Notes under the pieces: generated by a model | What the model was told of the DNA's origin: nothing | The model's input: the letters and a program-made list of their open reading frames with translations, nothing else | The model's database searches: none | Translations under genes and position numbers: made by a program | Assembly: GCA_014281115.1 (NCBI GenBank) | Contig: JACONQ010000014.1 | Coordinates: forward strand, 2,232,001-2,296,000 | Reading direction: 5' to 3' | Length of the DNA: 64,000 bases | Source of the DNA: Laburnicola sp. R22_1 | Lineage: Eukaryota; Ascomycota; Dothideomycetes; Pleosporales; Didymosphaeriaceae | Shown: positions 24,360-36,140 of the stretch, one piece after another | How positions within the stretch are numbered: the stretch's first letter is position 1 | Layout of the letters: every line of letters begins with the position of its first letter

Positions 24360-25460
24360 AATGTGCGAAAAAGAGTAGAAGTAGCGAGAGCTAGAGGGCA
24401 AATAATAACGCTCTATAGGTAGCCTTTAATTAAACGTACTACTTTATAGAGAATGCAATTCTAAGGAGTTAGAGATATTGACAGCTTTTAATAATAATCT
24501 ATATTAGTCTATTAATGTAGTCATTATTGTAGAAATAAGCTTAGAGATTAGTAATTTAAAGGACTTTATAGAGAAGCTCTGCAAAAAGGCAAGATTAGGT
24601 AATAAGAAATACTTAATAGTATGGATTAACTAAGAGCCTCTAAAACTTAGGAAAGATTTTAAGATAGACTATTAATTTCTTAGCGATTGTAATAAATTTG
24701 CGTTGGCCGTGTTAGCGTAGAAATAACATATTATTAGTTTTTAATAGTAGTATATTTATTTATTTTATCTTTTGCTATTATAATAAAGGCTATAGTAACT
24801 ATATAGAAAGTCGCGATAACTACATCTAAAGCCGCGGTAACTATATTAGAGGTCGCGGTAATAGTATTAAAGATTGTAGTAATAGTATTAGAGGTTATAG
24901 TAATACTATTAGAGGTCGTGGTAATAGTATTAGAGGTCGTGGTAATAGTATTAAAGGTTGCAACAACTATAGAGTTGCGATAAAATATATTAGAGGTTGT
25001 GAAAACTATACTAGAGGTTAGGGTAACTACTCTAAAGGTTAAGGCTCTTCCCCCAATACTAAAGGGTAAAGAAATACATAGTTAAAAGCATAAGAGTGCT
25101 GCGCTAAAAGCAAAGTCTAGAGGCAAAGACAGAATAATATTAGGTTTAAAAATTTATTATTAGGTAGGAAATTTTAGCGCACTAAGAAGTTAAAATATAC
25201 TTAATCTTAATATACCTATACTTTATCTTGCAGCCTAATATTAGGGACGGTTATTTCTTCTATTAATAAATATATTAACATATCTAAGTTAAAGCTATAT
25301 ATAGTTCGCGACCTCCCCTATTTACTTTTTTTATAAGAGTAGATAGGCTCTAGTAAATAGAGGAAAACTGCGTTAATTATAAACTATCGGGAGAAAGCTA
25401 CTTATATAGCCCTAGACCTATCAAGGGGCTAATTATAAATAGTCTAACTTAGCTATAATA
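24360..25460 (+). pseudogene. Relic of an RGG-repeat protein
   Basis: The plus strand reads an acidic/basic part (KELEILTAFNNN near 24458, LKDFIEKLCKKARLGNKKY near 24555), then after a frame change an array of (S/Y)IRGRGN heptads (24784-25045) and a Lys/Arg-rich tail. RGG boxes commonly bind RNA; in retroelements they occur at gag C-termini. I cannot decide between a host RNA-binding protein and a gag. Confidence 0.4.
24784..25045 (+). repeat. 21-bp tandem repeat encoding RGG heptads
   Basis: Unit attagaggtcgtggtaatag plus t (21 bp, encoding IRGRGNS), about a dozen units. The best-conserved units lie at 24908-24949. Variation within units is largely C/T or G/A. Confidence 0.8.
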
Positions 25461-25899
25461 TTTTTAAAAACTATTTTAGATAATAGTTAGTATAATTACA
25501 GTTAAAATTGTTATAACAATAGCGTAGTAGAGAGCTCTAATACACAACCCTCTAACTTCTCCTTTTTCTACTCTAATTCTAGATAGTAATACCTTAGTCT
25601 TCGCCTAAAATAGTCCTATAATAACTATAGGTATAAAAAGAAGGACGCAATATATTAAACCTAAGACTATTACTACTCTTAATCTAATAGTAAGTCTTGC
25701 AAGAATGCTTATAATGCTAAACAACCTACTAGAAACTACACAGGTAAAAATAATAACAATAATTACTAAAAGGACTAATTTAGTAACTAAGCAATATTAA
25801 ATATATAGAGTGGTTACTTTTGTTAGAGTGTACTCTAGAGACTAAAGTTTTTCTTAAAGTTTTTCCTATACCTTTTTTAGTTAATCTTAAAGGGGTTTT
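25461..25899. other. Degraded DNA with no assignable gene
   Basis: Contains an Asn/Lys-rich plus-strand frame near 25700-25790 (NNNNNY) and nothing recognisable. Confidence 0.3.
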
Positions 25900-26350
25900 T
25901 TAAGAGTATCTGGCAGGATTTAAATAACGTCTAACAAGTTTTAAGCAATGTCTAGTACTATATCTAAGAGGCTTAGTGGCAAATTTTAATAGATTATATT
26001 ATGCCTAATACTAATATAGAACTCTTTTATACCTAGTAAGCCATTCTTAGAAATATATTTCTCGATCTCTTAAATAGAAGCTGTAATAGTATTCGGAAGG
26101 CCAATTGCAATTACACCTTTAACACTATTAACTTTACTTTAGATATCTTAAATAAAAGCTATAATAGTGCCTAGAAGGCTAGTTGTAGCTATATCATTAA
26201 TACTATTTACCTTGCTTTAGATATCTTAAAAAATATCGCGATTTTGAACAGTACGCGACTTCTAAAAGGAACTATCTAGGAGTATATTAGTTAAATTAAA
26301 CTATAGTTTTAATTCTATTAGCCAATTTCTTTGTATAAGAGCAGAAGATA
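25900..26350 (+). pseudogene. Unidentified relic with an internal duplication
   Basis: The frame contains DYIMPNTNIELFYT (about 25990-26030). Two similar segments of about 30 residues follow (…NYTFNTINFTLDILNKS and …SYIINTIYLALDILKN, about 26070-26240), and DNA repeats accompany them (gctttagatatctta / actttagatatctta). No family is recognised. Confidence 0.35.
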
Positions 26351-26821
26351 TAGCCTTATACTTAGGGTTAGGATACTAGTCTTAGCGTTGCTCTTACTTA
26401 GAATTCGCCCTACTAGACTAATAGAGACTATAGTAATAATAAAAATTGCTAGTAATATTCCTATTCTTAGCATATTTATAGTAAACAGTTTCTAGAAGTA
26501 GTCTCTTTAGATTAGAAATAGACTCTTTACCTACTAATTAGATGCACGGTTCTATTTTTAATTTCGTAATTATATTTAAAATTACCTATTAATTATATCT
26601 TACTTACTAATATCCTCTTCTGCATAACACAAAGCACTCTATACTATAAAAGATTTTTCATAAAAGTATCTCTACTCTCTACCCTATAGTAAATTAAATT
26701 ATATTAATAGTAATCCTCTTCTTCTAAGAATTCTTCTTAATTTAATAGTGAGTAGCGAAAACATTACAGCGCTCTATTATAAGTATAGATATAGTAAGAT
26801 TAGTAAGGACTAATAATTATA
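26351..26821. other. Degraded DNA, nothing recognised
   Basis: AT-rich, RIP-like sequence before the candidate gypsy LTR. No open frame or terminal repeat is supported. Confidence 0.35.
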
Positions 26822-27170
26822 TGTGGGGTACCTATATAATAAGATATAGTAATAAGTTAGTAAGTTACGTGATAAATTACTGCAATTATAGTAATTAGAG
26901 TAATTAGGGGCACGTGACAGATTACTATAATTATAGTAATTAGGATAATTAGACGGATTACTATAATTATAATAATTATAGTAAGTCTATAGAAGATTAG
27001 AACTATATAGATTTGGGGGATCTTCTTAGTTTTAAATCTTTGTAGTTAACTTTATAATAGTATAATCTCTTATATAGATTAGTGTTAGTTATTCTATCTT
27101 ATTTAAAATTAGAAGAGCCTTATATAAGACTGTTAATATCTTACTTAATTTCTTCTAAACCCTACTAACA
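26822..27170 (+). repeat. Candidate 5' LTR of a Ty3/gypsy element
   Basis: Starts TGTGGGGTACC and ends CTACTAACA, the TG...CA form of an LTR, just upstream of a gypsy-type gag. It contains three related attactataattatagtaat segments (26880-26990), palindromic in part. No second LTR copy is present in the window to confirm the ends. Confidence 0.4.
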
Positions 27171-27365
27171 CAGCCACCTTAGAGTTACCTTACTTTCTCT
27201 AACCTAGATTAGGATAAGGTATATAACCCCGTGTTAGCACTTTGACTACCTAATAGATTTTAAAAAAATAGTCAACACACTATAGCGACACCTACGAGCA
27301 ATTAAGTACTATTAAGTAGTGACTTAGTAGTAACACCTATTAGTAGTAGCGCTGGCGGACTAACT

Positions 27366-28420
27366 ATGAATATGGCTATAGTAATAGTAATGCAGGCTAA
27401 CTAAATTTAATAGATAGAGGCGTAAGTATTAGAGCTTCTAGTAGTTGTTATGGTATATTAGTTAGTAGGTTAAGAGAAGACTATAAGGCTGTCTATAGAA
27501 AAATATAGTAAAGAAAAGGGACTTAAGAAGTTCCTTACTAATATAAAACTATACTACTAGTATAATTTAGATTTGTTTTCTATAGAATAAGATAAGGTTC
27601 TTATAGCTAGCTTGCATCTTAAGAAAAGGGTAGCTAAGTGGCTTTAACTACTAGTGGACGACTTTATTAGTATAGATAAGATTAGTGATATAAGAAGTGA
27701 GACTAAACTAGTGTTTAAGATATAGTAAGACTTTAAGAAATAAATAAGGGTTATGTTAAGGGAAGTTAACGAAAAATAATAAGCTAAATAATAAATTTAG
27801 CAGTTATGATAAATAATATTAGTTAGTAAGTATGCTTTAGAGTTTAGGCAACTATAATTTAAAGTTAAGTAGGATAATGTAGTATTAAAGGTAGCCTTTT
27901 ATTATGGGCTAAATGACAGCGTAAAGGACGCTTTGCTACTATATAATAAACTAGAAGACTTAAGTAAGTTAATTAAGGTTATGGCACGCATTGACAACCG
28001 TCTCTATGAGAGAGTGTAGAAGAAGAAGTACGGAAAAGCTAAGATAATTACTAAGTTAAAGGAGGAACCTAAGATAAGGCGATACTATAATAAGGACGGA
28101 GATGTTGTTATGACTAGTAAGGTCTAGAAAAAGGGAGGATCTTTAGTAAAGATGAACACGCCTAAGGAACTATAAAAAGATGATGGCTTATTAAAAAAAG
28201 AAAGATAGAGGCGCTATAATAACTGCGCATATTTAGTATATAGTAAGTAAGGCCACTTTAAATAAAACTGCTTAGAGGAGTAAAGAATTGGTAGAGTTAC
28301 AGCTATAAGGGTAGGAATAATTAGATCCTATAGGGAGTTAACACTACTAGACCTAGATAAGGAGTATGTAGCTCTTAACTAGATGGAGTGTAAGATGGCG
28401 GTTAATAATAGATACTACAG
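27366..28420 (+). pseudogene. Ty3/gypsy gag, RIP-mutated, truncated by a mariner insertion
   Basis: Reads LKKFLTNIKLYY (about 27510-27555), then LHLKKRVAKWL (about 27610), the capsid-type helix block of gypsy gag. Next come a Gln-rich segment, YYGLNDSVKDALL (about 27900) and MARIDNRLYERV. A zinc-knuckle-like end follows (CAYLVYSKQGHFKQNC, about 28225-28275), in which one Cys appears changed to Tyr. Stops fit Gln codons. Protease, reverse transcriptase and integrase are not recognisable after the mariner element, so the pol part is lost or degraded past recognition. Confidence 0.68.
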
Positions 28421-28813
28421 TAGGGTGACACAAAAAAAGCGCCTAGTAAAAAGATATCTTTTTAAAAGTTATATAACTAGGTGATTTTTAATACTATGTA
28501 AATAAAAAGTATACCGTCTTAAGGGGAAGGTTTAGGGAATTTAGTATAGACGGTTAGTAAGAGCTTAATAATCAGCTCTAACTAGAGATATCTTAGTAAA
28601 GTTAAGGCAATTTTTTCTTGAAACTTTGATCCTATATAACTTTTTTTGTACGTAGATAAAATTCTATAACTTATATATATTATAGTTTAGTCCATACGGA
28701 CTATATAACTTAATATTTATTATAGGTTTATTCATAGAAATAATAATTATAAGAAAAAAGATAAAAAATAATTAAAATTAAACAATTAGATAGAACTAGT
28801 AAATAATATATAA

Positions 28814-30069
28814 CTAGTACTTAGTATACCATCCTTTAGCCTCTATAACGTCATTATAATGCTTAGGCAAAGATAGTATATAATGATCTATAGCCTCCTG
28901 TGGAATTAAATCCCACTCCTCTTGTATAGCTCTTTTAAAGGCTTCTACACTAGATTTACTAGTGCCAAAGCCTAAAGAAGCCCTATTTCTTTTCCTAGCC
29001 TATCCTTTAATAGACTCCAAACGTTTTCTATAGGATTTAAGTCTGGTGAATAGGGTGGATGCCCAAAAACAAAGACTTTATTCCTAGAAAATCACCTTTT
29101 CACCTGTGGAGTTCCGTGGATCTTCGAATTATCCTGTTGAAATTTCCAGCCCAGTTATAATTAGTATAAAGAATAAGATCATGAAAAATATAATATATAT
29201 ATATATTATGTATATTAAAAGAAAAAAGAAAAAGAAGAAAAAGGATTACTTTACTTACCTCTTTTTAAAAGAGGTTTTAAGATAGGATTTAAACACTCCT
29301 ATATATATCTAGTGTTATTAAAGGTCCTAGTTTTAATAGGGTCCCTTAAAAACACTAGTTTAGAACGTCCTCCTATCCAAATACAGTCCCAGACTGAGAT
29401 AGAAATATCTCGCGCTTTCAGTGAATTAGTACTAGCTCAAAAAAAAGATATAAAAAAGGTAAAATAACCCAATTCTAGAGAAGAAATAAGTCTATAATTC
29501 TAGGATTTAAAAGAAATTAATAACTTACTAGTTGTTCGGTTTTTGCGCTGTTCAGGCCTAATTTTTGATTCTCCCGTTTTTCTTATATATTCTTGCCTAT
29601 TACCATGCCCCCTTTGGATAGTAGACTCGTCAGAAAATATAACTTTAGCAAATTTAATATTTTCTAGCTCCTTAACTATCTCTTTAGCTCAGAATTCTCT
29701 TCTTTTAGCTCTTTCTTTAGTTAAATAGGTCTTTTTCTTAGAGACGTTAAAAGAATAGTCTTCTCCTTTTAAAACTCTCTGTAACGTCCTCTTAGTAAAG
29801 CCAAAACTATTCTCTTCTAATAGCCTCTTATTTGTCTTCTTAGGGCTTTTAGTTAAATCCCTATTAATAACTCTTTTCTCCCTAGAAGTAATCTTAGTTA
29901 CTCTCCCTTGTTTTACCCCTTTTAATAAGTTATCTCCCTTATTTTTCTTATTAACACGTCTAATAGCAGTCTTAATAGATTGTAGAGGCTTATTAAGGGT
30001 AGTAGCAATAGTAGAATTAGAAGTATTTGCTTTTTTAAGTAAAGAAACTTGACTTTCGAGTTTTGACAA
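28814..30069 (-). pseudogene. Tc1/mariner transposase (DD34D type) with at least one intron
   Basis: Start at 30069 (MSKLESQVSLLKKANTSN). The N-terminal helix-turn-helix region is followed by VIFSDEST (first Asp, about 29610). After an intron comes WDCIWIGGRSKLVF, then QQDNSKIHGTP (second Asp, about 29130) and PPYSPDLNPIENVW (third Asp, about 29020-29060). The spacing and the D in third place fit mariner-like DD34D. Exon 1 is free of stops over 126 codons and beyond. Damage is limited: one stop near the TRYI block, one TGG-to-TGA near VKR-stop-FSR, and one frameshift around 28990-29010 before KSSVEAFKRAIQ. It is less RIP-mutated than the surrounding gypsy. Confidence 0.8.
29394..29528 (-). 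other. Intron 1 of the mariner transposase
   Basis: Minus-strand donor GTAAGT (29528-29523) and acceptor CAG ending at 29394, with a tactaattcac branch-like site. Splicing joins a one-base codon start to TC and yields ...TTIWDCIWIGG, as expected for the family. A second GTAAGT at 29258 suggests another intron ending between about 29134 and 29170; its acceptor is not resolved because the only nearby AG gives the wrong phase. Confidence 0.6.
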
Positions 30070-30529
30070 TTTTGGCTCTATTCGAGGAAATATAAAAGAG
30101 AAAATTTACTAGACAAAAGATATTATATTATACTATAATCTTAGTAATAAATTATGTGATTTAATTAATTTTTAAAATCACGTAATTTTTTAACCTTAAA
30201 TAATTTCTTAATTAAGTTATATAAGTACTTCGAAATTTTGCCTACGTAGTCTACACTAGGCCTAGAATAGCTAGTAAAATTATTAGCCTAGTAGCATACT
30301 AAATAAAAAAGTCATAACGCCTTAAAATTGCCTTTTTAGAAACACTAAGTTTAGAGATAGATACCTTAAGGATCCTGCTTAGTAAGCACGTAACTAGTAG
30401 GTAACCTTAATCTCCTATATTTCATCTTTAAGACCGTATACTTTTTATTTATATAGTATTAAAACTTACTTAGTTATTTAACTTTTAAAAAGGTATCTTT
30501 TTACTAGGCGCTTTTTTTATGTCACCCTA

Positions 30530-31137
30530 CTATAGTTTATAGTATAAAAAAAAGGTTATAATTACTAAATACCTTAGTAAGACCCTGCTACTTATTGCGC
30601 TTAAAATTTGCTAGAGTCTATAGGCTACTACTTAGGAGGCTCTCTAGAATATTAAAAGGCTCTTTCTTAATAGACGCTATAGTATAGGGTGTATTAATAG
30701 TATATAATAACTATAGTTAATATTATAGAAATAATAAAAATATTACTATTATTATAAAAGGCAACTATAGAGGCCTATACGCATAAGCAAGGCGCTAATA
30801 ACACTAGTGTGTTTTCTTTACTTACCTTACTACCTACTTAGCTATTTTACTTTACTACTCTTCTAGCTACTTTTTTAATACTCTATAGCCTTAACTAGTA
30901 TATAATCTTAATTTCTAAAATAATAGCACGCACTAGACTATCTAAATACTCTAAACTAGTTACTAGTAAAACTTAAGTAAAAAAAAAAGAAGTTACTAGC
31001 TACTAAGACTGCGTAAAAGGCATCTTGTATAATACTACCTATTACGCTAAAAAGAAAGCACTACTAGAAGCTAGATAGTATATTATTATTATAGCTATTT
31101 ATTATATATATATTCTAATAATATATAGCTATTAACG
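30530..31137. other. Degraded DNA between mariner and pogo elements
   Basis: Probably the continuation of the gypsy element, judging from context. No protease or reverse transcriptase motif could be read. Confidence 0.3.
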
Positions 31138-31139
31138 TA

Positions 31140-32979
31140 TCCTATTAGCGAGCGGGTTAGATTAGTAAGCGGGTTAGTTTTCTTTAGCAACACTATAGTA
31201 CTGCAAACTTTAATTCGAATTACTATTAACACTATCTAAAAACAGCCCACTAAGAGTAGTATCTAAGCTAGAAGATGACTCTTTAGCCTTTTAGTAGGTT
31301 CTCGCATTATGCCTAGTCCCTTTGTAGTTGCCGTAGTAGCGTTGTGTTAAGGGGCCTCCCTTAGCGTTACCTTTACCCTGCGCCCTTTTAGACGATTTCG
31401 CCCTAATAGAGGGACTTCTAGCCACTAAATCTGCTCCCTAGCCAAAGTTAAATACTCTGCCATACTGGAGACGCTTTCTTTTATGCGATTTTCGCTTAGT
31501 AAGCAACTCTATCTGCTCCTAAAGCTTAGCGAGTTGGCCCATTATAAGTACACCTTAGTAAGTTAGACTTTTAGCGCCCTTTATAAGCTATACGAGTCTT
31601 ATAATAATAGCAATTAGTAGTTTCTTAATAGATTCTATTACTAGCTTAGCCTGTGACGAGAGTTTAATAGCGTTTTTTAGTGTTTTTAATTGCTAGGGCT
31701 TATTTAGTATAGGTAGTCCTAGTGAAGTGTAAAGTTGTATGTTAAGGCAATCTACCACCACTAACGCGTCTAAAGGAATAAGTCCAGAGGCCTTAAAGGC
31801 TTTTCTATAATTTTCTAGTATAAATATATTAAAAAACGCATTGCAAAAGGCTAGTAGAAAGCCCTCTTTATTAATATAAAAGACGCGTTAGCGTGCTAAG
31901 TCTCGCACACACTAGGAGTACTTTAGCTTTAGTAGCGCAAAATAGACTATATTAAGCGGCTATAGAATATAAGATGAGTGCGCTGGCATACAGAGGGTTA
32001 GAATTCTCTATTCTAGGTAGTAATCCTTAAAATCTTAGGATTAGTGGCTCTTATAGCTGTCTAGAATAAGTAACCTCTATAACTCTACTATACGCAGCCT
32101 TATATACGCGTTAAAGTGCTTTAACTACATAACTCTAAGCTCGTTATTAGTCTAGCTAGTCTTAGAGACTAAAAGCTTCTAATTATAGGGAATACTAGTC
32201 TCCTTATACTATACTAAGATATAGACTTGCCCTTTGTAGATAATAAAGGGTGGGGCAGTATACCTAGTAGCGTAAATACTCTAGATCACTGTAACCCACT
32301 TGCGGTCGCCTGGCTAGATAAGATTAGGTTAAGAATGTCTCTCTAAGTCTATTATAACCTTTATTAAGCTAATAACTCCTATCTAGAAGCTAGTCTTATT
32401 AAAGTTATAGATGTCTTAATCCTACACCCTATACTTGGCTTTTGTCTCCTCTATAAGCCGAAACCACGCGTTTATTATCTCTGGATCCTCCTATTATATC
32501 CTCTGTCGGTCCTTTGCTTAGTTAAAGACTATTTTAAGCTTAGGTACACGCTTTACAAAGCGTTAAGCCTAGTATTTACCTACAGGGTCTCTATATCGCG
32601 TAGCTAGCAGTTTATTAGCTATATCCTCTACCTTATCTAGCTAGGATATAAATTCTCGCAAGTCTAGGTTAAGTATATATTAGATAAGCGTCTTCACTTT
32701 AGTTGTAGTAAGCTTCGCCATATTAGCGCAGTTATCTACTTGGGCAGCGATTCTATTATATTAGCAGGTTACTATAGTTTTTAGGACGTTATATGCGTTA
32801 GCGGTGCGTTATAGACTTAAAAATTGTTTATTCTAATAGGCCTAAAGGGCAAGCTTAATTCTGCCTTCTTTATTAGATAATAACACGTTGCGTTGTTAAG
32901 ATATAATAAGTTATTATGAGGTGTTGTGGTCTTGGCAAAAACTAATCCGCTCGCTAATCTGACCCGCTCGCTAATAGGA
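31140..32979 (-). mobile_element. pogo/Fot1-like DNA transposon
   Basis: Inverted terminal repeats begin tcctattagcgagcgggt at 31140 and its complement at 32979, about 45 bp with a few C/T differences. TA lies at 31138-31139 and 32980-32981. Length 1840 bp, within the usual 1.8-1.9 kb of Fot1-type elements. Confidence 0.88.
31210..32905 (-). pseudogene. Fot1-like pogo transposase, RIP-killed, zinc-knuckle C-terminus
   Basis: Minus-strand frame with N-terminal KLALQAYQNKQF (about 32840), then LIQYILNLDLREF (with one stop as Gln) and the DDE domain. The first motif is FNKTSF where relatives have MDETGF (Asp to Asn), the second LLILDSYKSH keeps Asp, and the third is LQPLNI (Asp to Asn). The C-terminal region has a lysine-rich stretch and a CCHC-like motif (YGNYKGTRHNARTY, Cys to Tyr), then DTTLSGLFLDSVNSNSN to the stop at 31210. 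The original ATG is not visible (ATA), so the start is approximate. The same C-terminal architecture is seen in the element at 37259-39097. Confidence 0.8.
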
Positions 32980-32981
32980 TA

Positions 32982-33417
32982 CGTTATACTTAGGAAAATT
33001 ATAAAGTACTAAAAGAGTATTAAGCTCCTTATTAGAAAAATACTATTCTACTATCTTATTAAGGAAATAGCACAAAATAACAATAAAAAAGATCTGCGCT
33101 TCTAGTCTACTACGCTAGCTACTCTCTAAGAGGCAATAAAGGCTTTTCTAGTTAGAATATTTAAAAGTATTTCTTTATAACACTCTACTCCTACTATAAA
33201 ATAAATACTAATACCTCTAGATACTAATATTAATACTATTTATATAAAATAGGTTACTATATAGGCTAAGAATATATAGCTAGCAAATAAGTACTATAAG
33301 AAGTATATAGATACTAGGTAAATAGTAAGGCGCTTAGTTAGGTTTAGAATAGCTAGGCACTTAGTTAGGTTTAATATATATATTTAACACTAAAGCTATA
33401 CTTTTACTATAATAAGT
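32982..33417. other. Degraded DNA before the copia 5' LTR
   Basis: RIP-like and AT-rich. A short direct repeat gcacttagttaggttta / gcgcttagttaggttta occurs at about 33330-33380. No gene is recognised. Confidence 0.3.
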
Positions 33418-33742
33418 TATTATAGAAATAAGGCTCTAACTAGGTGTAATTACGTGCCTATAATTATGTAAGCAGTATTATTTTAGCCCTGCTCCTTTTC
33501 TATAAGCGTATATATAGTCTAGCCTTTTAGCTTTTTTTATATTAAAGATCTTTGTTGTGTAGAAATTCTAACCAAGGTCGAGACCGCACTATACACAGAG
33601 AGGAGTAAAATAGAAGGCACTAAAACCTAGTATCTAGCATATAGTGGTAGTAATAAAATATACACAAAATAATAATAATTTATTATTAACTTTCTTTATA
33701 GCAGCATTATTAATAGTAGTACTTCTTTTCTTATATAACGTA

Positions 33743-35583
33743 CTATATGGGAATTTGCACTATATAGAGATTTGCACTATCTAAGCGAGTCTTGCCTTCT
33801 TTAACTATATTCTACTTGCTACCACATTATTTATTTCTTCCTCTAACACTTTAGATTAATTTTTAAACTTATTAGTTTTATTGCTGTTATTAGCTTTCTC
33901 TACTAGCTGCTTTTGTGGGCAGCTATGTAGTTGTTTTATAACTAGCGTCGCCTTAGTATTTTAAGCTATCTCTAATACCTTTAGCATGCTATATACGTAT
34001 TTACCCTCTAATTAGACTCTCTTCCCTTTATTTCTTTTGTAACTAGAGTATTTAATCCTTCTCTTCTAGCTGCTAACAAAGTAAAACTAGCTTAGTATTC
34101 TATGTTTTTACTATGCGGGTTACTTAGTTAACATAGCGCTTTCTCTCTAATAGAAGCCCTAGTACTTCTGCAAGCATAGTATTAAGTTGCATATTTAATT
34201 CGCAAAGCTTAGTACTATCTAGAGGCAAGCTTTTTAGTAGGGCAAAGTCTAGGTCGCCTTATTCTATTAGTGTGCGTGGCTTTAAGGCTTATTGTAGGTC
34301 TAACAAGAGTAGCTGCTTTAAGAACTTTCCTAAATCTAAAGGCATTAGGCCAGCTCCTCTCTATCTACCTAGAATATTATTAACTATAATAGCCTTCTTA
34401 CAAGCCCTTTTAAATATCCGCACCTATTCTTAATATAAGATACGCTACTAGCTAAGTTAGGAGACCTAGTTAGTCTTAAATGCATACACACGCTTAAATA
34501 TAGAGAACACCCTAATATTAAATAGTTAAAGAATATATAAGTAGTGCGGCGGTATAATAAAGAGATTAATATTATTCTTTATATAGTGCGCAATAAAATT
34601 GGCTCAAATATAGCTCCTATAGCCATCTGCGATTAACAGTTGTTAATAGGTAACTCCTTCCCTCTGCGTTAATAGCTTAAATATCTTAACTAGCTAATAT
34701 AAACTAAGCGCATTTAATGTTTAGCTATTCTTACTAACTCCCTAGTACTAGTTAATAGGTGCTTTAGGTAAAATCTAGCTTGTGTTAAGGTTCTGGCCCT
34801 TAAAGATAAGAAGTAATAAGAGAGCTTAACTAGTAGTGTTAATGCATTTAACATTAGTTACCTACTTCTACCTCCCTCCTATAACCTTGTTCTTCTAGTT
34901 ATAGTTAATAGGAACAAGTACGCGCGTTGTCTAGCTCTCTCTAATCCTAAAACCTAACTTGTCTATATTTTACACGTCTTAAAGTTTATATAAATACTTA
35001 TTAAATAGCGCAGTAATAGTATTAAACTAGTCTTTTACTACCTTAAACATAGCTCTATTAAATTGCGCGTAACCTAGCTAGTAGGCATAGATACCTTATA
35101 TTATAGGATAGCGATTTAGAAAGCAATACATCTATTTGTGGCTAATAGGCGTAGTTGTTTTAGTAATAGCTTTAGATTTAGAGTCGCGTTAGACGCGACG
35201 CGCGCGCAGCAATTTAGCTGTCTCTAGCAATAATAATAGTAAGAGAGGTGTTTTAGCTACAGTATAATATGTAATCTATCTAATTAATAATTTCTCTTTT
35301 GCAATTAAGAGGATTTATTAGTGTACAGCGGCCTATAAGTGTGATTATCCTTTAGCTATCCTCTTGCTTAAAGTATAACGCGAAACTTTAAAGTGCGCAG
35401 CAGCAGTATATAGTCTAGAGAAATCTTCTTTTTTAATTGCTTAGATTGCATCTTGTATCTTAGATTCGTTTTAAGTTATCTTAGAGCTTTTTCTATAGCC
35501 TATAGTAAAAGTTATAGGATTATAAAGTAGGTAGATCTAACTTAGACAGTGCAAATCCCTATACGGTGCAAATCCCCATATAG
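33743..35583 (-). mobile_element. pogo-type DNA transposon inside the copia LTR
   Basis: Inverted repeats ctatatgggaatttgcac (33743 on) and the complement ending at 35583, about 45 bp, each containing the gatttgcac motif twice. TA lies at 33741-33742 and 35584-35585. Length 1841 bp. Confidence 0.87.
33777..35503 (-). pseudogene. pogo transposase, RIP-killed
   Basis: Minus-strand frame from about 35503 (former ATG now ATA). N-terminal IKKEDFSRLYTAAAHFKVSR and RYTLSKRIAKG form the helix-turn-helix. DDE domain: QNIDKLGFRIRE (first Asp region, degraded), LLIADGYRSYI (second Asp present) and ILQPFNIRVFS (third Asp to Asn). A basic coiled tail follows. Stops fit Gln/Trp. It belongs to a different pogo subfamily from the elements at 31140 and 37259, judged by the different terminal repeats and the lack of the CCHC tail. 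Confidence 0.78.
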
Positions 35584-36035
35584 TACATTATTAATCTTAT
35601 CCAATTTGCTTACTAAATTTAAGATTCTAACTTATTTTCCTTTAATAGTTATAAGCCTAGCGCTTTAAGATTATTGGCTAATTCTTTCTACGCACTTATA
35701 TATTAGAATTCTAATTTATATACTCTAATTACTTCTTACTAATTATTTCTAATTTTCTTCTACACTTAAATTTTACTTATAATTAAAATAACTAATATTA
35801 CAACTTCTACTATAAAGGTACTCCTTATTAACTAAGTAAGCTAGCCTTTCTAGCTTATCTAGCTCTAATTTTATACTTAGTCTGAGGAGATCTAGCATCT
35901 TATTAATCCTAATGCTAATAAGATTATTAATTAAGATCTAATCTAACTAACCTATTCTATACTTCTAATAAAGACTATAAGTATAAGCAATACTATGTAT
36001 AATATTTAGATTATATAATATTAAGTAGAAGTATA

Positions 36036-36140
36036 TAGCGTTAAATTAACTACCTAGGGTAGCACGACAAAGGCTTTCATCTCAAATAATATAATAAAAA
36101 AGCAGAGCCCCCTGCTTAGTATTTAAAAAAGGCGTAAATA
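36036..36140 (+). repeat. About 105-bp SINE-like repeat, copy B, with 13-bp flanking duplication
   Basis: Matches the repeat at 21591-21691. It is flanked by aagtagaagtata at 36023-36035 and 36141-36153. A duplication of this length is longer than the 5 bp of copia or the TA of pogo and resembles target-primed insertion. It contains gcagagccccctgc, able to form a short hairpin. Confidence 0.55.

Larger units (their letters stand above)
28423..30527 (-). mobile_element. Tc1/mariner DNA transposon inserted in the gypsy gag
   Basis: Long inverted repeats of about 100 bp (28423-28521 and 30428-30527) start gggtgacacaaaaaaagcgc and differ at scattered C/T positions. TA lies outside both ends (28421-28422, 30528-30529). 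Length 2105 bp. The transposase is on the minus strand. Confidence 0.88.
33418..35647 (+). repeat. 5' LTR of copia copy 1, expanded by insertions
   Basis: The LTR text aataaggctctaactaggtg (33425 on) and its end (aatcttatcc...cctttaata, to 35647) correspond to the 186-bp LTR at 45570-45755. Copy 1 is interrupted by the pogo element 33743-35583 and by about 185 bp (33532-33718) absent from the other LTR. Just after the end, gttataagcctagcgctt is a plausible RIP-mutated primer-binding site of initiator-tRNA type. Confidence 0.7.

Noticed and set aside
29543..29728. Plus-strand open frame.
   Set aside because: Antisense to the mariner transposase exon 1.
30530..33417. Gypsy protease or reverse transcriptase downstream of the gag at 27366-28420.
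   Set aside because: No recognisable active-site motif could be read in any frame after removing the two DNA transposons.
33532..33718. About 185-bp segment in the copia 5' LTR, possibly another solo LTR.
   Set aside because: The extra segment is real by comparison with 45570-45755, but I could not find convincing ends or a target duplication, so it is not called as an element.
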